Shown here piece after piece: positions 37,696 to 48,975 of a stretch of DNA of 64,000 nucleotides. The notes under the pieces were generated by a model. That model saw only the letters and a list, made by a program, of their open reading frames with translations. It had not been told where the DNA came from and did no database searches. Made by a program: the position numbers and the translations under genes. The DNA is taken from positions 2,408,344 through 2,472,343 of the forward strand of contig NC_040033.1 in the NCBI RefSeq assembly GCF_000972845.2, read 5' to 3'. Source of the stretch: Larimichthys crocea. Its lineage: Eukaryota > Chordata > Actinopteri > Sciaenidae. The first letter of the stretch is position 1; each line of letters begins with the position of its first letter.

Positions 37696-37965
37696 AAACT
37701 GCAGTTCCTCAAATGTCCACTTGAGGCTGGCTCCATAGGTCCCCATGTTCAAATGTCCAACTTCACAGCAGAAATAAACATGTTTACAGCCTGGTACAAA
37801 AAACAGTTTTGGTCTCTGTAGCTAATTTCCCCGTTCATGACAACTGTACTGAGGGTGAATTTATATACAACTCACCTGTTCACATTATATTAAGGCTGAA
37901 AGTTATGCAGGATTAAGAGCATAGCCCGTTTTAGATCCACGTCTTTGCTGATTTAACCAGGAGGC
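37696..37965 (+). mobile_element. Dispersed repeat R2, copy 1
   Basis: This copy begins at CTGCAGTTCCTCAAATGTCC and contains GTTTACAGCCTGGTACAAAA and CTAATTTCCCCGTTCATGAC. It is nearly identical over about 200 bases to 47649-47900, and to the reverse complement of 49604-49772. It is probably a non-autonomous DNA element; I cannot name the family. Confidence 0.8.
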
Positions 37966-38609
37966 GGAAGATGCAGAACTAGAGTTTTATGTCTATAAAT
38001 TACATATTGAAACTTTTCCGAGGCCCTGCGTTTGGTCAAAATCCAAAAAATCCAAACACTGACACACAGGTGTGACTCCACATGTGTCAAGTTGTGTCCA
38101 CTGCGCTTGATGGTTGCTTGAAAATGACAGGATATACCGTATAGTTTAAGGCTGGGGGGAGGTTTGAGGGGTGCCTCAGGGCCCCCATTTCAGCTTAATC
38201 CACTCCTGCCTCTGGGTTTATTATTTGCAGAACATTTCCACTCTCAGCTCAGGGGGGAATTAAAGAAAAACCTGACTCCACGCAGCTTTTCACTGTTCAC
38301 ACCGACTTGAACGAAACATCAGGTGAGACTGTGACACACATGAGAAGATAAAAAACACTGATTAAACTCTGTATATGAAGTACATGTATGTGTGTGTGTG
38401 TGTGTGACCCGTAGAGGCCTCGACTTCCTCCCTGCCCCCTGGTGCTGCTCGTTAATCACCGGGTGCCGAGATGATCATTTCTTAGAAAAACAGAGGCGCC
38501 GGGAGCGAAAACAAACCGGTGAGAATGTGAAAGGAAAGCCGGAGCGGCGGGGAATTCATGAGGGAGAATGTTATCGCTGCGACTAAAGGTCATATTGTTC
38601 ACTTCTTCC

Positions 38610-38780
38610 TGACAGGCGGAGAGAGAGAGAGAGGAGGGAGTGTAAGGCAATTTGGAAAGAGGTGGAGGGGGCGAGCGAGGGAGGGTGAGACTGCAAAAAA
38701 AGGGGAAAGAGAGAGAGAGGGAGGGAGGACAGAGAAAGATTGGTGGGGAGGAAGAGAAAACCACAGTGTGGGCCTCAAGG
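38610..38780 (+). repeat. Purine-rich (GA)-type tract
   Basis: Long stretches of G and A only (GGCGGAGAGAGAGAGAGGAG, GGGAAAGAGAGAGAGAGGGA). Such mirror-type purine runs can form triplex DNA. No coding function is inferred. Confidence 0.8.
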
Positions 38781-38823
38781 ATTCAATCTGTATGTTACAC
38801 AAAGACACAAAACCACACACGCT

Positions 38824-39831
38824 TACACTACATGGCCAAAAGTATGTGGACACGACATCATTACAGATGTATCAGGCGGTGTCCACTCTCCTAATTTCAG
38901 GCTTTCCACCCAGAGTTTCAAAAACTTGGCTGCAGGAATTCGTTTCATAGACGTCCAACACTTGACGGTGGGTGATCGGGTCTGGCTCGCAGCTCAATCC
39001 CAAAGAGTCGGATGGGATTAACGTCACGAAAGAAGAAGACGTTTTAGTTTTTAAAAGACTGGACGACATTTGATGGATCTCATGGATGATAAAGTCTAAT
39101 TCAGCAGCCTAAACCTGGAGTGTATCACACGTTTATAACCTAAACCGTGAAAAACCAGTCCACACTGGACGTTTCCACAACTTCAGTGGCTACGTTCGGT
39201 ATCAGTGCAAGAAGAAGTCCTCAGATATGCACCGAGGTGTAGGTGAAGTCGGCAGGTTCTGCAGGAGTTTGGGTTTTCTTCGCCTAAATCTGTGATTTAC
39301 AGACTTTCCTGATGGACGGTGAACTAAACTGTAGCTGCTGTTAGCTCAGTTTGTTAGCCGGGCTGTTAGTGTTTGTACCACAGCCGTTTTGGACCACCGG
39401 GAAGAAGAAGAGGTTTACAGGGTGCGGAGCCAGTGTCGTGCCAGAACAGGAGCTGGGCAAGCAGGCAATAACCAGGCTCAGCAGCCCCTATGGACATAAT
39501 GACAGAGGAGAAGAGAGCGAAGAGGACGTCGACGGAGGAAGCTAAAAAGAGAAAATGAAAGAGTGCCGGACAAGAGTAAATGTGGGACTGACTTTTAGTG
39601 GTTGGTGAGAGCTTGGTGAAATAAAATGCTGAAAGACAGACGGCGAGCTGGGCTGTAGGCAAAGTTGATCATGAGTAATGTAATCAGAACAAACACACGT
39701 GTACAGATGTGCATGTTTACCACAGCGGGATTAGTAAATCACAAAAAAACAAACAAACACGTGTGGTCGTGAAAAACAGACCCGACAAAAACAGACTGGT
39801 GGTGTCCACATACTTTTGGCAATGTGGAGTT
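38824..39831. mobile_element. About 1 kb non-autonomous DNA transposon
   Basis: The left end ACTACATGGCCAAAAGTATG...TGGACAC is matched in inverse by GTGTCCACATACTTTTGGC at 39802-39820. No transposase frame lies inside. The inverted termini are typical of a MITE-like element frequent in fish. The superfamily is not determined. Confidence 0.7.
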
Positions 39832-39837
39832 GATAAA

Positions 39838-40058
39838 GCCACACACACACACACACACACACACTTAGACCTTGACATATCTACACACACAAAAACACAC
39901 AGGCACAGGCATGTAAACGTCTTGAACACACACACACACATTTTAGAAATTGTATCTCTCTCTCTCTCTCTCTGTGTGGCAGCCTTCCTCGATCCTCGAT
40001 CGCCCACTTCCCTCTGAACTCTTGATTCCTGAAATGAAATGAAGCAGTGAGCGAGCAA

Positions 40059-40105
<47 letters not shown>

Positions 40106-40530
40106 GGAAGAACATGAAGAACAGAAACACACACACACACGTCGACATAAAAAAAAAAATAATACAAATCTGACATGAGAGACATGGAGCCAAAAAAAGT
40201 TTGGAAAGTCCCCAAAAGTTTTCCTGCTTGCTCATTGGTCAGCTCTTTAGTTTCCGGCGTGCCCATTGGACGCCTCGGTTGTCCCACCTCTCTCTTTCCA
40301 AGGCGTGTGTGTGTGTGCGTGTGTGTGTGTGGAAGTGTGTGTTTGTACCAGATATCAGTGATATTGTTCAGCTCTGGGTACTGTGTTCTTTCTAATGGGA
40401 GGGACAAAATGAATGCAGTATGTCGGTGTGTGTGTGTGTGTTAAAGTGTGTGTGGGTGTGTGTTTTTGTGTCGTTTAAATGACTGTGTGTGTGTGTGTTA
40501 AAGTGGGTGTGTGTGTGTATTAGCTGGGTG
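39838..40530. repeat. Cluster of opposing (CA)n and (TG)n tracts
   Basis: (CA)n at 39840-39864 and 40060-40100, and (TG)n at about 40300-40332 and 40424-40520, with a (CT)n at 39955-39973. CA and TG tracts about 200 bases apart are mutually complementary, so the locus can fold back and is likely unstable. Confidence 0.9.
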
Positions 40531-40539
40531 TTTACCTTG

Positions 40540-42326
40540 GCAGAGAGAGCCTTGGATTTAGAGCATGTTAGTCTTCACAGTTATTGTTTTAATAGATAAA
40601 ACTATGTTAATATTGATAATTGGAAATTTCCACAAACATTAGCATTACGTAGACGGTTCACTGCTCACATATTTAAACCCAAACTAACCGAAAACAAACC
40701 TAAACCAAACATTTAGCCATTAACTTTATAAGGACCTGATTTTTTATCTCAAATTCTGTCATAGGTCGCTGTAAGGCGACACGTTACGCTGATAAATACA
40801 CACATTCATCAGTCTTAACCACGCTGAAGTTGTTTGGCACTTAGATTAATGTGAGTGAAGCTGAGTCAGAGGGAGAACCAACCAGAATAACCAAATAACA
40901 CGTCATTAAACTCAGCGAAAGAAAGAAAAACAACACAGGGTAGGTAAAAAAAAAATGAAGCCCTAACATGAACACAGTACACACTTTGCACTTCTGCCAA
41001 CATCTCAACAACTTAGCAAGTCCAGACGGCATCGAATCAAGACGTGGTATTTTATTATTCTCGAGGCTGTATTTGGTTCACAAATCCGGGCCTTACACTG
41101 CAGCACTGGTGGTACGTGAAGGAATCTCTAAATTAACTGGATTAGAAACGTCAATACTACAAGAATTTGAACGAATATCACGGTTGTGCAGGGAGCGCGT
41201 AGCTTGCAGACATCCGTGATTAGTTACGAGCTCAAATGTGAAACCGAGAGATGCTCGAAAACTCTGCAACCGTGACTCCAAATGGGAACTTTAAGGTAGA
41301 AGAGTGCGGATCAGGATCGAGACTTTTCCATCCAAGTAGCTCCGGATCGAAGGAATAAACGTTCCTCTTGCGTGAAACGTCTATAGCTGAACACGATTAC
41401 TGTATTTTAACATCTGGTGTGTAAAGTTTGAGAAACGCTGCGCTATGGCATCATTCCTCTGTCACACACCTGGGATCCAGGTGGTCCACATGCCCGTTTA
41501 TAGCCACAATGATTCCTACATTCTGAATTATTATACATACAGTAGCCAGGTTCCTGACGCAGTGCACATTTTAGCTGAATTTTCAGAGAATCAGACAAAG
41601 AAAATGTGAATCAATGCACATTTCCATCCAGCGCCAAGAGGTGCAATGAGATGGCGTCATTAAATGGTGGAAAAAATGTAGAAAACACGATGGAAATGTG
41701 ATATTTATGTTTGTTTCTTGCACTAATTTGAAGAGCTCACTCCATGCAGATGTTTTCGTGGACGTTGCTTTTTTGTTGATTAAAAAAACAACAACTTTTC
41801 CATCTCGGCCGGTAAGCATAAAAAACAGGTGGACAGAAACTCGCCTTTTGTAAACCCTCGTACAAAAAAAAAATGCTTTAGCAATGATTTGGGATGAAGA
41901 CAAAGGGATGACGAGAAGTTGAGAATGGAGAAAGTCAGAAACAAAGAAAGAGGCAGACAGACACAAAGAGAGCGAGGGAGAGCGAGGGGCAGAGGGGAGT
42001 GGAAGACAAAGTTTGGAAGCCGACTGAGGAGGGAGGGAGTTGACTTTGCGGGGGAGTCGGTCAGCTCTCCTCTTCGTATTCCTATCAAAACTTGGCCGCC
42101 GTTCAGAAATACACTCAAGAGCGTGTGTGTTGAGCTTGTATTCACGACAGTGTGAGGACTAAAGTCTGCTCATCACATTGTGGGGACGTGCTCGTCCTCA
42201 GATGGTAAAAATGTAATTTAGGACTAAGACTTGTTTGTTTGTTCAAGTTCAACTCTTGTTGATATTAGTCTCCAGTAAATCAGTTTAAGTCAAAGACGAG
42301 CCTACCATGTAGTGAGGATGCTATTA
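40540..42326. other. Intergenic, nothing recognised
   Basis: No coding exon or classified repeat is seen. A purine-rich stretch lies at 41930-42010. Confidence 0.5.
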
Positions 42327-43186
42327 CACTGTAAAAAAGAAACAGTTGCTGTGATTGCCCGAATTTTACCGTAGTGAATACTGTACAACCTTTTTTTTAA
42401 TATTACAGTAAAAGGATATTAATACTTGGTGTGTTTTTTTTTCTGAATATTACGGTGATTTACTGTACAGTCAACAGTCCCTATATATAAACAGATATAG
42501 ATATAAATATATAAAATACAACTTTATTCTGTATACATCTGTATAAATAAAGCTTTTGAAATATGACTGTAAAAATACGGCATACCCTTTTGTAATATTA
42601 CAGTAAAAGGCCATTAGTACTGTTGATTTCAGGTATACGGTTGGCTTTTTATTTAAAATGTCTGTAGATTTTATGGCGAAAAACTGCCAAAACATGACAG
42701 TAAAAGACTTTATGTTAAATATTATGCCGTTTAACTGTATAATTAGCAGTCTCTAATATAAAATACAAGTTTATTATCTGTATAAATTCCCATTAAAATC
42801 ATATAAGATAAAGTGTTTGAAGGGAAAGCATGACTGTAAAAATATATATATAATATATTATGGTAAAAGGATATTAGTACTGTTGATTTTACGTATAAAG
42901 TTGGTGTTTTATTCCATATTTTAAAAATGTCTGTAGATTTTTACGATGAAAGACTGAAAGCATGACAGTAAAAGGCTGTAAAATATGCCATTAAATATGG
43001 AGTTTAACTGTATAATTAACAGTCTCTAATATAAAATACTACTTTAACTAAAGTAGTATAAATAAAGGTTTGTGTTTTACTGTAAACGGGATAGTACATT
43101 CACATCTCACCACATGTTTTACAGGCTTTTACCGTCACGGTTTGGCAGTTTTTTCACTGTAAAATCTACGGACATTTCTTACAGTG
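42327..43186. mobile_element. MITE-like element with CACTGTAAAAAA ends and internal tandem units
   Basis: Ends are CACTGTAAAAAA and TTTCTTACAGTG (inverse). Inside, about three units of roughly 250 bases repeat the order TATTACAGTAAAAGG, TTAGTACTGTTGATTT, TCTGTAGATTTT, ACAGTAAAAG and AACTGTATAATTA. ACTGTAAA motifs in both orientations pervade it. No transposase is present. Confidence 0.75.
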
Positions 43187-45590
43187 AGTGCATGGACCGT
43201 TTTGACTCTGATTCTCATATGTTCTCGTTGCTCTTTATCACACACAGTTTACAGACTCTGTTACCCCCAGCAGGCCCTGCAGGCGTAGCAGTGGAGCACA
43301 GTGAAACCTAAGTGGGGAGCGTCTCCCGGGGGGGATGACGGGGCGTAGGAACCAGATTGAGGCCAGATGTTTCAGCACACAGGACCACGACCCATTTATA
43401 GGCTCAGCCCGCCTCACTGCACTGATAACAACAGGCTGCTCACAGCACTGATAGACATTAATGCAAACCTTCTAATTCAAGTATTTTTTTTATGTTTGTG
43501 TGTGATTGTACCATCTCCGGGCTTGAGAATTATTTTTGGAAGTGCTCTAAAATGCTTGTGCAGTCAGCCTAAAAATAAGGCTACTTATGAAGTGGAGTTT
43601 TAGTGGAAAGCAGCCGTAGATTCAGAGGATATTTGTGGAGATATAAGTATATGAAGGGTGTTAACAACAACAGGAAAAAGAAGCTTTTGGGCCAAGTGTT
43701 AAAAGTCAACATCTTAATAGCATGGATGATCGTTAAAGAGTTGTTTTTTTTTGACGTTGAGTTTAAAAGAGTATTAAATTTCCTACTTTCCATCATTGAC
43801 TGATACGACACCACAAAGAGACAACCTGCTGAATTTACTGTTCGGTGTCAGAGGTAGTTTCCTGGCAGGAGCCCTGTGGCACACAGGAACTGATGTGTTG
43901 TAACAAACAGACAAAGAAGACAGAGTAAGCGCTGGTTGGTTTCACCTCGCTCTGAAAACAAAGTCAAAGTCTTTTAAGTTTGTTTTGGATTTGGCTTCAA
44001 CCGATGAGGAGATACAGAACAGAGAGATGAAGATGAAGTTTCTTTTTCATCTCGACAAGCAAAGCCGTACAATTATTTACCAGCTCCCCCGTGCACCATC
44101 AACTGTTTTAAAGTGGAAAGAGAGTTCTGCAGGGACCAAAATGAAGACATTTAAAGGACCACTGTGTGCTTTTGTAGTGGCATCTCGCTGTTTAGTTGTT
44201 GATTGCAAACCCCTCCACTCGCCTTCCTTTCCATGAATAAAGGAGAAACTTTGGTGACCATGAAATGCAAGAAAAAATGACTAGAGCAAGTTCTTTGGTT
44301 TCTTTGTCCTGTTTGTAAAAGGACCTGTGTGATCTGTAGATGTTCAACAGTTCTTCAGGTGATTAATGAAAACATGGTTATGCAAATTATATTTAATATT
44401 CTTATAATTAGAGGCCCCTAAATCTTACACACTAGATTTTTTAAGAATCACTGTTGACAAACTACAGCATTTCTTCACTATTAGTACAAAGTCCAATAAT
44501 AAAAACGTTTTAACTCCAGCTTTGTATGTTAGCTTCGTTGTAATGATTTACAGCATGGCCTACAAAGCCTAACAGACGCAGAGATAATAGATGTGATATC
44601 ACGGTACAACATGTACAGCAAAATGGATGGAAAAAATGGATTCATATCTTCTATATCTGTATATTTTTATCATATCTGTGAACGCTAGCTTATGATATAT
44701 GACCTTTTAAAGAGTTTAGTGCCATTTATTTTAAATTATATAAAAACATAAAGGCCAGAAAAGAAGAACAAAGATCAGCGACAGCTTTAATCTCTAAAAC
44801 TTTTTAGTCATACTTGAATTTTCCACAAATCTTTTCACAGTTTCAATGCGAGCCAATGTTGGAAATTTAATAAGAAAAGTTTGGACTTTCATACTGACCT
44901 CATCACACCTCATCAACATACTTCCAAACTCTTTCCCATGCGCTTTATCCTTCAACAGAGTGGCAACAACGTTGAGTGAAAGAGAACATCATGTTTTTGT
45001 TACGCCGCCTGATAAAGAGTCAATGAGACATGGATTCACACAGATCCATTCACTGATATGATCGTGAAGACAGTTATATGTCCTGTCCTTAAAAGTCTTT
45101 TCCTCACATCAGGAAGACACATGATGGATGTACAGTACGACATGAGATAAAATATGGAAAAAAAATTGGAAACAAAGCAGATAAAAATGGGGCCCGGGGA
45201 AAAGAAAGAAATGCCAGGAACATTTTCTCTTGCATACATGTGGTCTGAGTAAGCATAGAGGGGCAAATCCGTCAGCGTGCCAAAGAAAAGCTTCATTTAT
45301 GATTTTCTCCTGGAAAGATCCCTTTAGTTTTAAGAGCAGAATAGCTGAATGTATGTCACACAAGTGATGAAAACTTGAATTTAAGTTATAAAAGTCATGC
45401 TGTGCCACTCTAAAACATGATCTCTGGTCATATTCTGGTGTTTTGTTCTCACAGCAGAGCTCGGTGCAGCGATCTACAGCACAGATATGAACTTTAACAA
45501 TGAACTCTGAAGGCTATCTGTGTTTTTCCAGCGCACAAATGAAACAATAATCTCTCCAGGAAAAATTCATAGAGGGAAAAAGTTCTTGTT
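43187..45590. other. Upstream flank of tnfsf10
   Basis: No gene is seen. It contains the MITE at 44151-44445. Open frames are short and unsupported. Confidence 0.5.
44151..44445 (-). mobile_element. MITE, TTAAAGGTCCAGTGTGT family, reversed
   Basis: The ends TTAAAGGACCACTGTGTG and ACACACTAGATTTTTTAA are inverted repeats and match the family at 30881 and 49198. The interior is diverged from the longer copy at 49198-49526 but keeps its order in reverse orientation. Confidence 0.65.
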
Positions 45591-45783
45591 CTCCAGGCCG
45601 GGCCCCGCCTCCTCCTCCGCCTCCTGCGCCACCACCTCCTTCTCCTTGCAGGGGACGGGGAGGGTAAGAAGTTAAGGAGTCAGCTCTCTCTCTCTCTCTC
45701 TCTCTGCCATTGTTCTTGTTCTGGAAGTCTGGGAACGAGACGGGACGACGCTGGGTCGGGTACCGGACGACGGGTCTGTCGTT
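45590..45783 (+). promoter_or_regulatory. GC-rich 5' region of tnfsf10
   Basis: A C+T-rich, G+C-rich block (CGCCTCCTCCTCCGCCTCC) with a (TC)n tract at about 45687-45705 lies directly before the coding start. There is no TATA box in the usual place. Promoter identity is inferred from position. Confidence 0.4.
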
Positions 45784-48700
45784 ATGACGGGCTCCGGTCC
45801 GAAGCTCGGGGTCCTGCTGCTGCTGGCGGTTCTGCTGCAGACTGTGGTGGTCACCATCACCGTGCTGCACTTCACCACTGCTCTCAATTCTGTAAGTAAG
45901 AGCGAAATAAATAAATAAAAAGGTTCGGACGGAGACGCGCGGAGGCTTTTACGCACGGCGAGGTGGGCGCGAAGTTGTTCGGCTTTTGAACGCATCCTCA
46001 AAAATAGATTTTTTTTGTTGACATTGAACACTTGGCTGCACTTTCTACAAACTTTAGCGCGTAATTTATTGTTGACAGTCTTTTGAGGGAAACTCTTTTG
46101 ATGCGCTCTGCTTCCCTTTGCTGCGCTCCAGAGCACAAATAGGTCCAGGACACGTCCAATTTCCTTCTCTTTCTTTGCACAATGCAACGCACTCCCATGG
46201 TGAATAAAGCTGAAGATTTGAACTACGCAGATTCATGCGGGGATGCACGTTATTTGTGCATTTGCGCAGAGGATAAGGAAGTAAAGAGCTCTGGCAGAGG
46301 TGGACTGCAGCAATTTTTATGATTAGCTGTGATTATCATGAAGTGTGTGTGTGTGTGTGTGTGTAGTTGCTGGACTCACTCTGCTTGTTTTGGTGAAGCC
46401 AGAGTCCTTTGGTTACCTGGATTCAGTCCAATCCAACTCAGTCTGTGTTTACAGCAGTCAATCATTAACCCAGATGAGATGTTAGCAGCAGTCTGTCAGG
46501 AAAATGAAACCCAAACAGACACATGCCAGGAAAATCATGTTGACTCAGGAGAAACTTTATGGCTGATTGTGATTCAGCTTTGTCTAATTGAATCTACAAA
46601 CTTGTGTACAGTGAGGTTCACCTTCCCCGGGGCGTGTGTTTGACGAGATCTCAGAAGAGACGTTTGTTCTAATTGTCCGATGCTCTTCTTGACACTTCCA
46701 CTCTGTGCAGATGAAAGAGACGTTTGCCAGGAGCAGCGTTTCCTGCCTGACGGGCGCCGACCTGCAGAGCATCACGGCCGTACGAGGGGATCCGTGCTGG
46801 CAGGTCACTCAGCAGCTTCATCTGCTCATCGAGAAGGTACGGTGAAGCCCCACAAAGCTTGACTAACCCTCGGTATGGAGTATGACTTCACTGCCCTGCA
46901 GCACAACATGGCTTTTACATATCAGCGTTTGTTGATCAGTATTAATGACTCAGCAATTATTTGGCCAGCTGCTGAGATTTCTGGCTCTGAAAGCTCCGTT
47001 TTTTTCTCCTTTCTGGCCTGCTCCGGATAAAAAAAAAAGTCCCCCACCCACTGCTGGAGTTCGGAGACATGACTTATCTCTCCACACTTCAGCTGCACGG
47101 GGCCAACAAAGCGTGCGATAAAAGCAGCTTTATTACGAGTGTTGCTATTGTTCCAAGGTCTCTAATGTTATCATACTTTTTTAGAACTGGGAGTTTTGTG
47201 CTGATGAGTGTGTTTCAGTCGAGCCACATGCTGGTTTCATCCCAGGAAAAGGGGAGTAAAACTAAAAAGACGCATTGTTTGACGGCATGTAAAGATGTTT
47301 TGGAGACTTCTGTCCTGCCAGAATGACAAATATTCAGTCCTGAGCACAGTCAAGGAGAGTTTGAACCCATTCAGAGCTGAAACTATGAATTGATTTACCA
47401 ATAATCAATAATCCATCATTTGTTTGAGTCATGTTTTCAAACATTTTCTGCTCTCAGCTCTGCAAATGAGAGTGTTTGATGGTTGTCTCTGAGTTTTGGT
47501 GAATTACTCAGATATAAGAAACATTTGAAGATGTAACTCTGGAAAGTTACAGCGAGCTTTGGGGACATTTTATTAAATGGTTCATCGATTTATTGAGAAA
47601 GTAATTGGCAGATTGCGCCAGTTGCAGCCATGAGACAACCTCTATGGCTGTAAAGTGAAGCCAAAAAACTGCAGTTCCTCTAACGTCCACTTGAGGCTGG
47701 CTCCAGAAGTGAGTCAGTCTCCATAAGTCCCCATGTTCAAATGTCCAAATTCACAGCAGAAATAAACATGTTTACAGCCTGGTACAAAAAACAGTTTTGG
47801 TCTCTGTAGCTAATTTCCCCGTTCATGACAACTGTACTGAGGGTGAATTTACATACAACTCACCTGTTCACATTATATTAAGACTTAAAGTTATCATCTT
47901 TGCCCATTTTGGAGTTGGTGGAGGCCGGACTGCCAAGATACCTGCAGTCAGAGCGTCCACACACTGACTTTTGGGGGACGTCACGACGACTACATCATGT
48001 TTTATACAGTCTCTTGTTAAATGTGTTTAGTTTTGCAACTATGAGCCTGTTTTTGTTTTATTCATGCAGAATTAAAAACATAAAGTACTTGAATACCTTG
48101 GAAGTGGCCTCCTTTTAAAACAAAGTCCTTGAAATTCAAACGAACCACATAACACTGCCTTAAATTTTGACCAAAGTTTTGTTCATCAAGTCAAAATTTA
48201 AATTGCTCGTCCATAGAAACTTTCGGTCTCGACTTAAACCGGAGATTCTGCAGATTAATTCCATACCTGATACCTGGTGCCTACATTACCCACAATGCAG
48301 CTTTACTGCTGGCAGTTGGATCAGAGATTGAGGCATTTTATTTAAAAGCAGCTACAGAGATATCATAAACTCACGTTTTTCATATTCAAACTCGTAGTCT
48401 TTGACGCTCGGTTGACGAGCTTCTCTCTGGAGACACTAGAAAAACCTTTACACAACTTGTTTGCACACGTGCAGTAGTAGAAAATAACAGGAGAATAGAT
48501 TCTTGTACATAATGATATACACATTTACAGGAGGACAAGACGTTGCAGTATATCATCTCTTGTTGCATCATATGAATCTGCTTAAAAAATCTGCTTCCCT
48601 GTTCACAGCGGAAAGATAATTTTTCATACCGACGGGGGAAGTTTTCTTCACAAATCTGCCTGAAACAAAACGTGAATTTCAGCACCTCGCTTTCACTTTT

Positions 48701-48931
48701 TAAGACTGAAGGAAGGACAGTTCGTAAAAGTTCTTCTTCTTCTTATTACGAGAGGGATTTCCCGTGCTGCCGTTCTCAGAACCTTCAGGAGGAAAAGATG
48801 CTAAAATGATACCAAATCACTGTCTGCAGACGACACAATGAGCTCCTTCATTGCTGGAGATGTGATGTGATGTGATCCTGTGTGGTTTAATCAGCACAGG
48901 AATGTGTTCACCTGCCCTGCACACACGCACA

Positions 48932-48975
<44 letters not shown>

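Noticed and set aside
45514..46187. Minus-strand open frames over the tnfsf10 first exon
   Set aside because: They are antisense to a conserved exon, and their length comes from the G+C-rich repeats.
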